Both the position numbers and the translations under genes were made by a program. The notes under the pieces were generated by a model that did not search any database, was not told the DNA's origin, and saw only the letters and a program-made list of their open reading frames with translations. A DNA stretch of 64,000 nucleotides from Microglena sp. YARC (taxonomy: Eukaryota; Chlorophyta; Chlorophyceae; Chlamydomonadales; Chlamydomonadaceae), in NCBI GenBank assembly GCA_022414725.1, contig CM039465.1:42652759-42716758 (forward strand), in the 5' to 3' direction. How positions within the stretch are numbered: position 1 is the stretch's first letter; each line of letters starts with the position of its first letter. This document shows positions 37,274 to 44,300 of this stretch, piece by piece.

Positions 37274-38638
37274 ACACACACCACACCACACACACCCACC
37301 TCCTCCCCCCAACCTTGAAAATCAGGACGTTGTGACGGCCTTCATGAAGTTAAAAGATGTAGAGGGCATCCATGAAGCTTCCAGGCTCATCTGGAACGCC
37401 GGCCTCATTCTGCTCCAGCCTGAGTTGCGGCGCAAAGTCAAACGATCCTTCAACAGTGCTGCCAAGGCCTTGGAGGTGATAGGCTCCCCTCTCTATCGGC
37501 TACGTGTTCAGCTACACCTGGAAGCAGCCAAGTGTGATGCGGCTGAGGAGTCACTCATCAAGGTCGGTTATTTTATTTCATTTTGTATTATTAGTAGTAT
37601 TAGTATTACAAGAGAACATTATAGCAATAATAATAATAATTTTATTATTATTTATAATAGCATTATTGCTCCCACTCTATCGGCTACGTGTTCGGCTACA
37701 CCTGGAGACAGCCAAGTGTGATGCGGCTGAAGCGAGTCACTCATCAAGGTGTGGTTCTTTCTTTCTTCTTTCTTCTTTATATCTTAGTATTCATTTATAC
37801 GTATTATTTATTGCTCGCCTACTCTATCGGCTATTTGTTCAGCTACACCCTGGAGGCAGCTAATTGTGGTGCGGCTGAGGAGTCACTCATCAAGGTTTGG
37901 TTCTTATATTATTAGTCTTAGTATTATTATTATTATTACTGGTATTATTATTCCGTTATTATTATTATTATTATTAGTATTATTAGTATTAGTATTATTA
38001 TTAGTTTTATTAGTATTGGTATTATTATTATTATTATTATTATTATTGCTCCAACTCTATCGGCTACGCGTTCAGCTACACCTGGAGGCAGCACAGTGTG
38101 ATGCAGGCTGAGGAGTCAACTAATCATGTGTGCTTTTTTTGTTTGATTTATTATTTATTATTATTGTTGTTGTTGTTGTTGTTGTTGCTATTATTATTAG
38201 TATTAGTATTAGTATTATTGTCATTATGATTATTATTATTTTATTATTATTATTATTATTATAATTATTATTATTATTATTATTATTATTATTGCACCAC
38301 TCTATCGGCTACGTGTTCAGCTGCACCTGGAGACAAGCCAAGTGTGATGCGGCTTGAGGTGTCACTCACATCAAGGTTTTTTTCCTTTTTTCTCTTTTTG
38401 TCTTATCTTCTCTCGCTATTATTCTTCTTGCATCTTTTGCTTGTGAATAACTTCAAACTCTCCCGCCACCCAACCACCACCCCAGGCCCCCGCCCGTCCA
38501 CACCCACCCCACCCACAACCACCACACCCCCGCCACTCACTCACACCCCTAATGCAGGCCTCGCCAAGAGGGTTAAATGCAAGGGTCGTTGACACGTGGG
38601 CTCTGAAGAAGAGAAAAAAAGCGTTTCGCAGCTGGAAA
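3023..38638 (+). CDS. CFAP46: CFAP46-like ciliary central-apparatus protein, N-terminal part (gene runs into the gap)
   Basis: CFAP46 (FAP46 in Chlamydomonas) is a very large TPR-type protein of the C1d projection of the ciliary central pair, working with FAP54, FAP74 and FAP221 in ciliary beating. The first four exons (3023-3181, 4469-4710, 6000-6111, 8039-8215) join in frame to 230 residues. The call rests on LVYNGSVHHWHVSRPL with a following HMLPSMEKVV, which I recognise as the CFAP46 N-terminal signature; TPR-like segments such as LMNLALCQLDAGNPSEGEK; and the later exon with DVVTAFMKLKDVEGIHEASR and LIWNAGLILLQPELRRKVKR. Exon 5 (36149-36653) is frame-broken. CFAP46 proteins exceed 2000 residues, so most of the gene is missing beyond the N run. 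Introns make up over 95% of the visible gene. The alternative is another large ciliary TPR protein. Confidence 0.75.
3182..4468 (+). repeat. CFAP46 intron 1, G/T-rich repeats and poly-G
   Basis: From about 3560 the sense strand is almost only G and T. It holds two copies of AGCTGGACGGCGGTGG followed by GATNTTGGTAGTG (about 3809 and 3942), (GT)n and (GGT)n tracts, and two long units of about 125 bp starting TCGAGTTGGGTAG (about 4103 and 4225). G-runs occur at about 3927, 4084 and 4329. The first part (3182-3560) has no clear repeat. Confidence 0.8.
4329..4375 (+). repeat. Uninterrupted run of 47 G
   Basis: 47 consecutive G in the sense strand of CFAP46 intron 1, about 90 bp before the exon 2 acceptor. 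The true length may differ, because homopolymers are poorly read. Confidence 0.8.
4469..4710 (+). CDS. CFAP46: CFAP46-like exon 2
   Basis: 242 bp between CTGTACAG and AG|GTAAGTGG. Encodes VGNLDVAKRCLETYFLEVRR, then a segment with DQYLCRAHYSLGKLV and GTLESIKHVMKGLEIAASNP. TPR-like helices. Ends in phase 2, completed by the first G of exon 3 to give Arg. Its last 40 bases are repeated in the following intron. Confidence 0.85.
4711..5520 (+). repeat. Donor-edge array of CFAP46 exon 2
   Basis: Short units of about 31 bp, GTGGGGTTGGTATGTGAATG plus GTATTAGCTGT, repeated about twelve times after the true donor. Copies of the exon's 3' end (ATGAAGGGCCTAAAGATAGC, then CCAACCCAAG|GTAAGTGG) follow at about 5129-5170 and 5390-5427, with a fragment at 5462. 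Each full copy is again followed by the short units. Exon end, donor and intron start were thus amplified together. Confidence 0.9.
5521..5999 (+). repeat. Acceptor-edge array of CFAP46 exon 3
   Basis: Three partial copies of the 5' end of exon 3 (about 5551, 5704 and 5873), each preceded by a C/A-rich (CCA)n tract; the second and third keep a CAG or TAG acceptor, while the first (5551) has CTG|GTAC and lacks the AG. They keep YLFLVYNGSVHYWHVSRP to varying lengths and then revert to (CCA)n. The fourth copy, at 6000, is the complete exon. Sense composition is C/A-rich, complementary to the G/T-rich first half of the same intron. Confidence 0.9.
6000..6111 (+). CDS. CFAP46: CFAP46-like exon 3
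   Basis: 112 bp between CCACCTAG and GTG|GTAGGT. Encodes (R)YLFLVYNGSVHHWHVSRPL, then QCAEMRKHMLPSMEKVVV. This is the main family signature. It is the only copy that contains both halves of the exon: the 5' half is repeated upstream and the 3' half downstream. The earlier partial copies read HYW where this one reads HHW. Confidence 0.85.
6112..6990 (+). repeat. Donor-edge array of CFAP46 exon 3
   Basis: About eight further copies of the exon's 3' half (ATGCGAAAG...CTCCCCAGCATGGAGAAAG then GTCGTG|GTAGGTCTCC) separated by TTTGAA-rich intron. The first three spacings are exactly 96 bp, a multiple of three, so the exon's reading frame stays open through the array to a stop at about 6495. Later copies are longer-spaced and more diverged. 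The last part (6900-6990) is TTTGAATTTGAA repeat. Confidence 0.9.
6991..8038 (+). repeat. Acceptor-edge array of CFAP46 exon 4
   Basis: Nine copies of the 5' half of exon 4, each with its ATGCAG acceptor (ATGCAG|GCCCTAGAAAAGG...), at spacings of about 98-130 bp. Each keeps the coding for ALEKVAGQEEWK to roughly LMNLAL, then runs into GACTTTGACTTTGTATCTG intron and the next acceptor. The tenth copy, at 8039, continues into the full exon. Confidence 0.92.
8039..8215 (+). CDS. CFAP46: CFAP46-like exon 4
   Basis: 177 bp, 59 codons, phase 0 at both ends, between AAATGCAG and CAG|GTGCGC. Encodes ALEKVAGQEEWKVRCLMNLA, then LCQLDAGNPSEGEKTLQRGY, then DMAVANKLDVLQKEVAVLQ: two TPR-like helices. It is the only copy joining the two repeated halves. 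Confidence 0.85.
8216..10190 (+). repeat. Donor-edge array of CFAP46 exon 4 and TG-rich repeats
   Basis: After the donor come four more copies of the exon's 3' end (AAGTTGGACGTTCTGCAGAA...GTGCTGCAG|GTGCGC), with the copied CAG|GT junctions at 8464, about 8581, 8710 and 8840. Then, from about 9040, a G/T-rich unit of about 160 bp appears (GTGCTGCTAAGTGTGTG ... GGTGTGGGTGCTGCTATG) and repeats some seven times. The CTGCTA/CTGCTG phrases look like decayed remnants of the exon end. No independent gene is seen. Confidence 0.85.
8357..8464 (+). pseudogene. Near-complete second copy of the 3' two-thirds of CFAP46 exon 4
   Basis: Follows a TGTGTGTCAG acceptor-like motif and ends in CTGCAG|GTGCAC. Encodes LDTGNPSEGEKTLQRAYDMA, then VAYKLDVLQKEVAVLQ, differing from the main exon at three residues (A to T, G to A, N to Y) with the frame intact. 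It may be a duplicated exon edge like its neighbours, or a usable alternative or extra exon; I cannot tell from sequence. Confidence 0.6.
10191..10560 (+). repeat. GGC/GGT-rich acceptor-edge copies of CFAP46 exon 5 (left block)
   Basis: About four units of roughly 90 bp carrying ATGACAG or ATTACAG followed by GTGCACCTGAG or GTACACCTGAG and a GCGGCGGTGGTGG tract. The same unit type returns only at 35400-36148, right before exon 5. The two blocks flank the long 46-bp and 84-bp arrays. Confidence 0.75.
10561..18300 (+). repeat. About 46-bp tandem array (acceptor-edge type)
   Basis: Core unit: GTGTTGTGATGACAG|GTACATCTGAGCACAGC TGGTGCTGGTGTTGTGTGT. It repeats over about 7.7 kb, so roughly 170 units by length. 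GTACATCTGAGCACAGC is identical to the first 17 bases of exon 5 at 36149, and ATGACAG matches its acceptor region. Most unit differences are single-base indels. One unit carries a run of 28 T (13125-13152). No coding function is supported; the long His/Thr/Ser-rich open frames on the minus strand are by-products. Confidence 0.9.
18301..35400 (+). repeat. About 84-bp tandem array (acceptor-edge type)
   Basis: Core unit, clearest at 27897-28050: GTGTACCTGAGATCTGCTGG, TGTTGTTGTGTGTGTGGTAG, TGTGTGTTGTGTGTGTACTA, AGTCCCTGTGTGTTGTGATA, ACAG. About 17 kb, so roughly 200 units by length. Each unit has GATAACAG|GTGTACCTGAG, related to the ATGACAG|GTACATCTGAG of the 46-bp array. Order is well kept at 26700-35400 and poor at about 23900-26700. 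Confidence 0.88.
35401..36148 (+). repeat. GGC/GGT-rich acceptor-edge copies of CFAP46 exon 5 (right block)
   Basis: Six to seven units of about 90-120 bp with GTGATTACAG or GTGATGACAG followed by GTACACCTAAGCACTGG or GTGCATCTGAGCACAGC and a (GGT)n/(GGC)n tract. They resemble the left block at 10191-10560 and lead directly into exon 5. Confidence 0.8.
36149..36653 (+). CDS. CFAP46: CFAP46-like exon 5 block, reading frame broken
   Basis: Begins after ATTACCAG with codons for VHLSTAGG in the phase required by exon 4, then hits a stop at 36185. Protein-like stretches follow in successive frames: RGALRMIQGCHD (36271-36310), SEAELMAAVAKVDLTLESQL and LRTQPGPPVARAAWG (36332-36430), then LNELAETWASRAAGAQELST and RIWSDMTRVLLSLK (36463-36570). 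It ends ATGGAG|GTAAGCC, a donor copied downstream. G-rich runs sit at the frame changes, which suggests indel errors; small introns (for example GTAAGAAGG at 36185 to GGCGCAG at 36250) are an alternative. It is probably a real exon region. The exact protein cannot be read. Confidence 0.5.
36654..37070 (+). repeat. Donor-edge array of CFAP46 exon 5
   Basis: About five copies of the exon end GGTTCACCCTTAGGCCTATG then GACTCAATGGAG|GTAAGCC, joined by CACCTGTCGTTGTTTCTCTC. Unit about 60 bp, clear at 36830-37045. The segment 36680-36760 also has a GGGGGAAGGCAAGGG duplication. Confidence 0.85.
37071..37325 (+). repeat. (CA)n-rich tract upstream of CFAP46 exon 6
   Basis: CACACA/CATACA tracts over about 200 bp in the sense strand, ending CCTCCCCCCAACCTTGAAAATCAG, the exon 6 acceptor. 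No exon-edge copies are visible here. Confidence 0.85.
37326..37562 (+). CDS. CFAP46: CFAP46-like exon 6
   Basis: 237 bp, 79 codons, phase 0, between AAAATCAG and AAG|GTCGGT, uninterrupted. Encodes DVVTAFMKLKDVEGIHEASR, LIWNAGLILLQPELRRKVKR, SFNSAAKALEVIGSPLYRLR, VQLHLEAAKCDAAEESLIK. WN...LPLLQ-type and LRxQxHxExA motifs match what I know of CFAP46. Intact and well supported. Confidence 0.85.
37563..38376 (+). repeat. Donor-edge array of CFAP46 exon 6 with (ATT)n spacers
   Basis: Four more copies of the last about 70 bases of exon 6 (CTATCGGCTACGTGTTCAGC ... GTCACTCATCAAG|GT) at about 37677, 37820, 38056 and 38302, separated by ATT/TTA microsatellites up to 180 bp long. Copies carry substitutions (for example CAG to CGG) and small indels. 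Confidence 0.92.
38558..38638 (+). CDS. Possible CFAP46-like exon 7, cut by the gap
   Basis: After a C/A-rich tract and CCTAATGCAG an open frame encodes ASPRGLNARVVDTWALKKRK and continues to the N run. It is basic and unrecognised. The position after a C/A-rich acceptor half fits an exon start. Only 27 codons, so weak. Confidence 0.3.
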
Positions 38639-39638
38639 NNNNNNNNNNNNNNNNNNNNNNNNNNNNNNNNNNNNNNNNNNNNNNNNNNNNNNNNNNNNNN
38701 NNNNNNNNNNNNNNNNNNNNNNNNNNNNNNNNNNNNNNNNNNNNNNNNNNNNNNNNNNNNNNNNNNNNNNNNNNNNNNNNNNNNNNNNNNNNNNNNNNNN
38801 NNNNNNNNNNNNNNNNNNNNNNNNNNNNNNNNNNNNNNNNNNNNNNNNNNNNNNNNNNNNNNNNNNNNNNNNNNNNNNNNNNNNNNNNNNNNNNNNNNNN
38901 NNNNNNNNNNNNNNNNNNNNNNNNNNNNNNNNNNNNNNNNNNNNNNNNNNNNNNNNNNNNNNNNNNNNNNNNNNNNNNNNNNNNNNNNNNNNNNNNNNNN
39001 NNNNNNNNNNNNNNNNNNNNNNNNNNNNNNNNNNNNNNNNNNNNNNNNNNNNNNNNNNNNNNNNNNNNNNNNNNNNNNNNNNNNNNNNNNNNNNNNNNNN
39101 NNNNNNNNNNNNNNNNNNNNNNNNNNNNNNNNNNNNNNNNNNNNNNNNNNNNNNNNNNNNNNNNNNNNNNNNNNNNNNNNNNNNNNNNNNNNNNNNNNNN
39201 NNNNNNNNNNNNNNNNNNNNNNNNNNNNNNNNNNNNNNNNNNNNNNNNNNNNNNNNNNNNNNNNNNNNNNNNNNNNNNNNNNNNNNNNNNNNNNNNNNNN
39301 NNNNNNNNNNNNNNNNNNNNNNNNNNNNNNNNNNNNNNNNNNNNNNNNNNNNNNNNNNNNNNNNNNNNNNNNNNNNNNNNNNNNNNNNNNNNNNNNNNNN
39401 NNNNNNNNNNNNNNNNNNNNNNNNNNNNNNNNNNNNNNNNNNNNNNNNNNNNNNNNNNNNNNNNNNNNNNNNNNNNNNNNNNNNNNNNNNNNNNNNNNNN
39501 NNNNNNNNNNNNNNNNNNNNNNNNNNNNNNNNNNNNNNNNNNNNNNNNNNNNNNNNNNNNNNNNNNNNNNNNNNNNNNNNNNNNNNNNNNNNNNNNNNNN
39601 NNNNNNNNNNNNNNNNNNNNNNNNNNNNNNNNNNNNNN
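38639..39638. other. Assembly gap of exactly 1000 N
   Basis: The round length marks a placeholder for unknown distance. The plus-strand CFAP46 gene enters it unfinished and a minus-strand gene leaves it on the other side. Confidence 0.98.
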
Positions 39639-41251
39639 ACCCCAAAACCCTACAAACCCCCCCCCCCCCCCCCCAACCTAGATGCCAGAAGGATGACAGA
39701 GTCATTTTCTTTCAAAACCAAACCTCCTACCCACCCCCACCCCCCACCCCGTTCGTACCCCAATCCCTTACCCCCCCCCACAACCCCCACCCCCCACCAC
39801 ACCCACAACCTACCTAGATGTCAGTTGGAAGCAGCCCATTTCCCCAAAAACCCCGAAGACCCCTACCCCCCCACCACCTAACACCCCCAAACGCCACACC
39901 CCCCTACCTAGATAGGAGAGAACAGCAGCTGGGGTTTTCCCCCCCCCCCCCCCCCCCCCCCCCCCGACCACCACACGCAACCCCCCCCACCACCGCCCCC
40001 CCTCACCGCCCCCCCCCCCCCCCCCCCACCCCCCCCTCCCCATTACGCCAAACCTCAACTGCCCCACCCCAGCCCAACCTAGATGCAGAGGATTGGCAGT
40101 CATTGCCCCCAAACCCAAAACCTTCCCCTAAAACCCCCCCCCCTAAACCCCAAACCCCAATAACCCTTACCTCCTCCCCTATTTAGATGGGAGTGAGGAC
40201 GGCAAGCCGTTTTCTCCTAAAACCCCTACCCCCCTAACCCCCCCCCCCTATACCCCAAACCCTCCCCCCCCCCAACCTAGATGCAGAGGATGGTACAGTC
40301 ATTTCCCCCAAACCCTAACCTCCCTACCCCCCCCTAAAACCCCAACCCTTACCCCCCCCTATTTTAGAAGGAGAGGAAAGCAGCTGTTTCATCCCAAAAA
40401 CCTTACCAGCCTAAACCCCAAACCCTAAACCCCCCCAGCTACCTAGATGAAAGAGGACGCAGCCGCTTGCGACAAAATCCTATCCCCCCCTACCTAGATG
40501 GTGGTCGGGGACGGCTTTTTTTTTTTTTGGCTTGTTTTGGCATCCCCTCCCCACAACACCTTAACACACCCATTGCACCCACACACACGTAACACACCTA
40601 GATGAGAAAGAGGGACGGCAGCCCATTTGTCAGAAATCCTAATCCCCCCCCCCCCAGGGTTATTTTTAGCTTGCGGGAATTTGCAATATATGCCAACAAA
40701 AACCCATCGATGGGAGTTCAGCCCCTGCGAGATGAAATCCATTTAGTTTTGAGAACTCGGCCTGTGGCTGCATTGGACTGAAGCTTTGACCTGGCCCTGG
40801 ACTGACTGACTTTTTTGGAACTGAACTTCAAGGGATTTTGGAAACCCTGGGATTTAGACACTTTCTTGATCTGGGCCAATTGGTTCCAGGAACCCTAATC
40901 AACGGAAAAGGAAGGTAGCCAATTTCCTTAAAACAAAACGACGCCCACCAACCACCACCACCACCACCACACAGCACACACACCACCTAGATGAACAGTA
41001 CGGCAGCCGTTTTCAGAAATCCCCCCACCCACCCACCAAGCACCCACAGCCCCACCCACGCCACCCACATAACCACACCTAATGAACCAGTACGGCAGCC
41101 GTTTTTGAGAGAAATCCCCCCCCCACCCACCACCCACCCACACCCACCCACCCACCCCACATATACAACCACCATAGATGAACAGTGACGGCAGCCGTTT
41201 TCAAGAAATCCCCTCCCCCCCCCCCCCACACACACACACACCACACCACAC
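39639..41251 (-). repeat. Donor-edge array of ankyrin exon f
   Basis: About fifteen copies of CCTAGATG followed by about 15 bases and GACGGCAGCCGTTTTC, spaced 80-150 bp by C-rich sequence with AAACCCTAAACCC-like phrases. On the minus strand they read GAAAACGGCTGCCGTACTGT then TCATCTAG|GTGTGG, the 3' end of exon f (ENGCRTVHL plus donor). Sense composition is G/T-rich. C-runs of 15-30 occur at 39659, 39940 and 40011. The segment 40660-40900 is ordinary sequence with no recognised gene. Confidence 0.85.
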
Positions 41252-41384
41252 CTAGATGAAGAGACGGCAAGCCTTTTCATTCAAGTCGTCGATGGGGCAT
41301 CCGATTTGCATAATTCCTGGACCAGGTCGTCGTTGGCCGTGGCAAGCAGCCCAGGTAGCTGAAGGTCCTCACTTGCGGCCACAG
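41252..41384 (-). CDS. Ankyrin exon f
   Basis: 133 bp from CTGCAG to CTAG|GTGTGG. In the frame through the middle it reads EDLQLPGLLATANDDLVQEL; the array copies read EDFKLHWAA, so the expected form is HWAA then ANDDLVQEIL, with one indel between. The end encodes APIDDLNE in a third frame before the NGC-like TVHL motif. It is the only place where the upstream array (SEDFKLHW) and the downstream array (NGCRTVHL) meet. Confidence 0.6.
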
Positions 41385-44300
41385 CTGCAGTGAGTTGGTA
41401 TGCATGTAGGTATGTAGGTATGTAGGAACTTAGATATATAGGTGTGCTTTTATGGCGCAGTCTGACTAGGCTAGGATTTCCTGGACCAGGTCGTCGTGGC
41501 ACTGAGGTCATTGTGAAAGCAGCCCAGTGTAGCTTGAAGTCCTCACTTGCGCCAGCCTGGCAGTGAGTTGGTATGGCATGTAGGTATGTAGGTTGTAGGG
41601 CAACTTAGATATATAGTGTGCTTTTTATGGCCAGTTTACTTGACTAGGCTAGGATTTCCTGGACCAGGTCGTCGTGGCACTGAGGTCATTGTGCAAGCAG
41701 TCAAGTGTAGCTTGAAGTCCTCATTAGCGCCAGCCTGGCAGTAGGTTGGTATGTAGGTAGGTATGTAGGTATGTAGGTATGGGGGTCTGATTTGATGGGG
41801 GAGCCCAGTGTAGCTTGAAGTCCTCACTAGTGCCGGCCTGGCGTTGGGTTGGTTAGGTATGTAAGGTATGTTAGGTAGGAGTAGGTAGGTAGGTAGGTAT
41901 GTAGGTATTGTAGGTATTGTAGGTATGTAGGTATGTAGGTTATGTAGGTAGTAGGTATGTAGGTATGGGGGGTCTGATTTGGATGGGGAAGGCCCAATGT
42001 AGCTTGAAGTTCCTCACTAGCACCGGCCTGTATGTTATGTAGGTAACTTTAGGCCACTTGGGTAGTAGGTAGGTAGGTAGGTAGGTAAGGTAGGTTAGGT
42101 AGGTAGGGTAGGGTAGGTAGGTAGGTAGGTAGGTAGGTAGGTAGGTTAGGTAGGTAGGTAGGTAGGTAGGGTGGGTAGGTAGGTGTGCTTTTATGAAAAT
42201 TCTGACTAGGCTAGGATTTCCTGGACCAGGTTCATTTCCCTGGCACTGAGGTCATTGTGCAAAGAAGCTCCAGTGTAGCTTGAAGTCCTCACTAGCGCCG
42301 GTCCTCTGCAGTGGTTGGTATGTATTTGCAAGGCATGTAGGTTATGTAGGCCATGTAGGTATTTGTAAGGTGTGTTTGTTATGGCCACAGTCTGACTTAG
42401 GCTAGGATTTTCCTGGACCAGGTCGTCTGGCTATAACCTGCTGGTTTTGTGGAAATATGGCGTGGAGCCGTTGCAACGCAGCCAGGGAGCTTGAAGTCCT
42501 CACTAGCGCCGGCCTAGCAGTGGGTTTGGTATGTATGTAGGCATAGTAGGTATGTAGGCAACTTTAGGTTTTTATGTAGGTGTGTGTATGGCACAGTCTT
42601 GAACTTGGCTAGGATTTTCCTGGGCCAGGTCGCATTGGCTGTTGCAAGCAGCCCAGTGTAGCTTGAAGTCTTCAATTGCTCCGGGCCTTTTCGGTGTGGG
42701 TCAAGTTTGTTGGTATGTGGTACATAGGATTGTTGGTGGTCTGTTATGTACGGCATGCAGGGGTGTTGGTATGTAGGTGTGTAGGTATGTACCGCATGCA
42801 GGGGTGTAGGGTATGTAGGTGTTGTAGGCATGGTACACATGCAGGGGTTGTAGGTATGGTTAGGTGTCTGTAGGTATGTACGCATGCAGGGTTTGTAGGT
42901 ATGTAGGTGTGAGGTATGTACGCATGGCAGGGGGTGTTAGGTATGTAGGTGTTTAGGGTAAGTACGGCATTGGGCAGGGGTGTAGGTATGTAGAGTCTGT
43001 ACGGCCATGTACGGCATGCAGGGTGTAGGTATGTAGGATGTGTAGGGCATGTACGCAGCAGGGTTGGTAGGTATTGTAGGTGTGTAGGTATGACACATGC
43101 AGGGGTTGTAGGTATGTAGGTGTGTAGCGTATGTACGATGAGGGGTGTAGGTTATGTAGGTGTGTAGGCATGTACGCATGCAGGGTAGGTATGTAGGTGT
43201 GTAGGTATGTAGGTGTGAGGCATTTGGTAGTAGGTTTGTGTAGGTATGTAGGTGTGTAGTATGTACGCATGCAGGGGTGTAGGGTATGTAGGTGTGTAGG
43301 TATGCAGGTGTTAGGTATGTCGCATGCAGGGGTGTAGGTATTGTAGGTGTGTAGGCATGTACGGCATGCAGGGGGTGTAGGTATGTAGGTGTGTAGGTGT
43401 AACGCATGCAGGGTGTAGGTATGCTAGGTGGTAGGTATGTACGCATGCAGGGGTGGTAGGTATGTAGGTGTGTAGCGTATGTACGCATGCAGGGGTGTTG
43501 TATTGTAGGTGTGTAGGTATGTACGCATGCAGGGTGTAGGTTATGTAGGTGTGTAGGCGTGTACGCATGCGCAGGGGTGTAGGTATGTAGGTGTGCGTAG
43601 GTATTGTACGCAGGCAGGGGTGAGGTATGTTAGGTCGTGTAGGTTGTACGATGCAGGGGTGTAGGTATTTAGGTGTGTAGGTTATGTACGCATGCAGGGT
43701 GTAGGTATGTAGGTGTGTAGGTATTGTTAAACGGCCATTGCAGGGGTTGTAGGTATGTAGTGTGTAGGCCATGTACGCATGAGGGTGTAAGTATGTAGGT
43801 GTGTAGTATGTACGCATGCAGGGTGTAGGTATGTTAGGTGTTGTTAGGTATGTACGCATGCAGGGGGTGTAGTATGTAGGTGTGTAGGCAATGTACGCAT
43901 GCAGGGGTGTTAAGATGTAGTGGTAAGGTATGTACGATGCAAGGGGTGTAGGTATGTAGGTGTGTAGGTATGTACGCATTGCAGGGGCTGTAGTATGTAG
44001 GTGTGTAGGCAATGTACGCATTGCAGGGTGTAGGGTATGTAGGTGTGTAGGTATGTAGGTGTTGTAGCATGTAGGTATGTAGGTGTGTAGGTATGTACGC
44101 ATGCAGGGGTGTAGGTATGTAGGTCTGTAGGCATGTACGCATGCAGGGGTGTAGGTATGTAGGTGTGTAGGCATGTACGCATGCAGGGTTGTAGGTATGT
44201 AGTGTGTGTATGTACACATGCAGGGGTGTAGGTATGTAGGTGTGTAGGTATGTACGCATGCAGGGGTGTAGGTATGTAGGTGTGTAGGCATGTACGCATG

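Noticed and set aside
38419..39817. Open frames of about 360-430 codons across 38.4-39.8 kb
   Set aside because: They consist mostly of undetermined bases in the N run.
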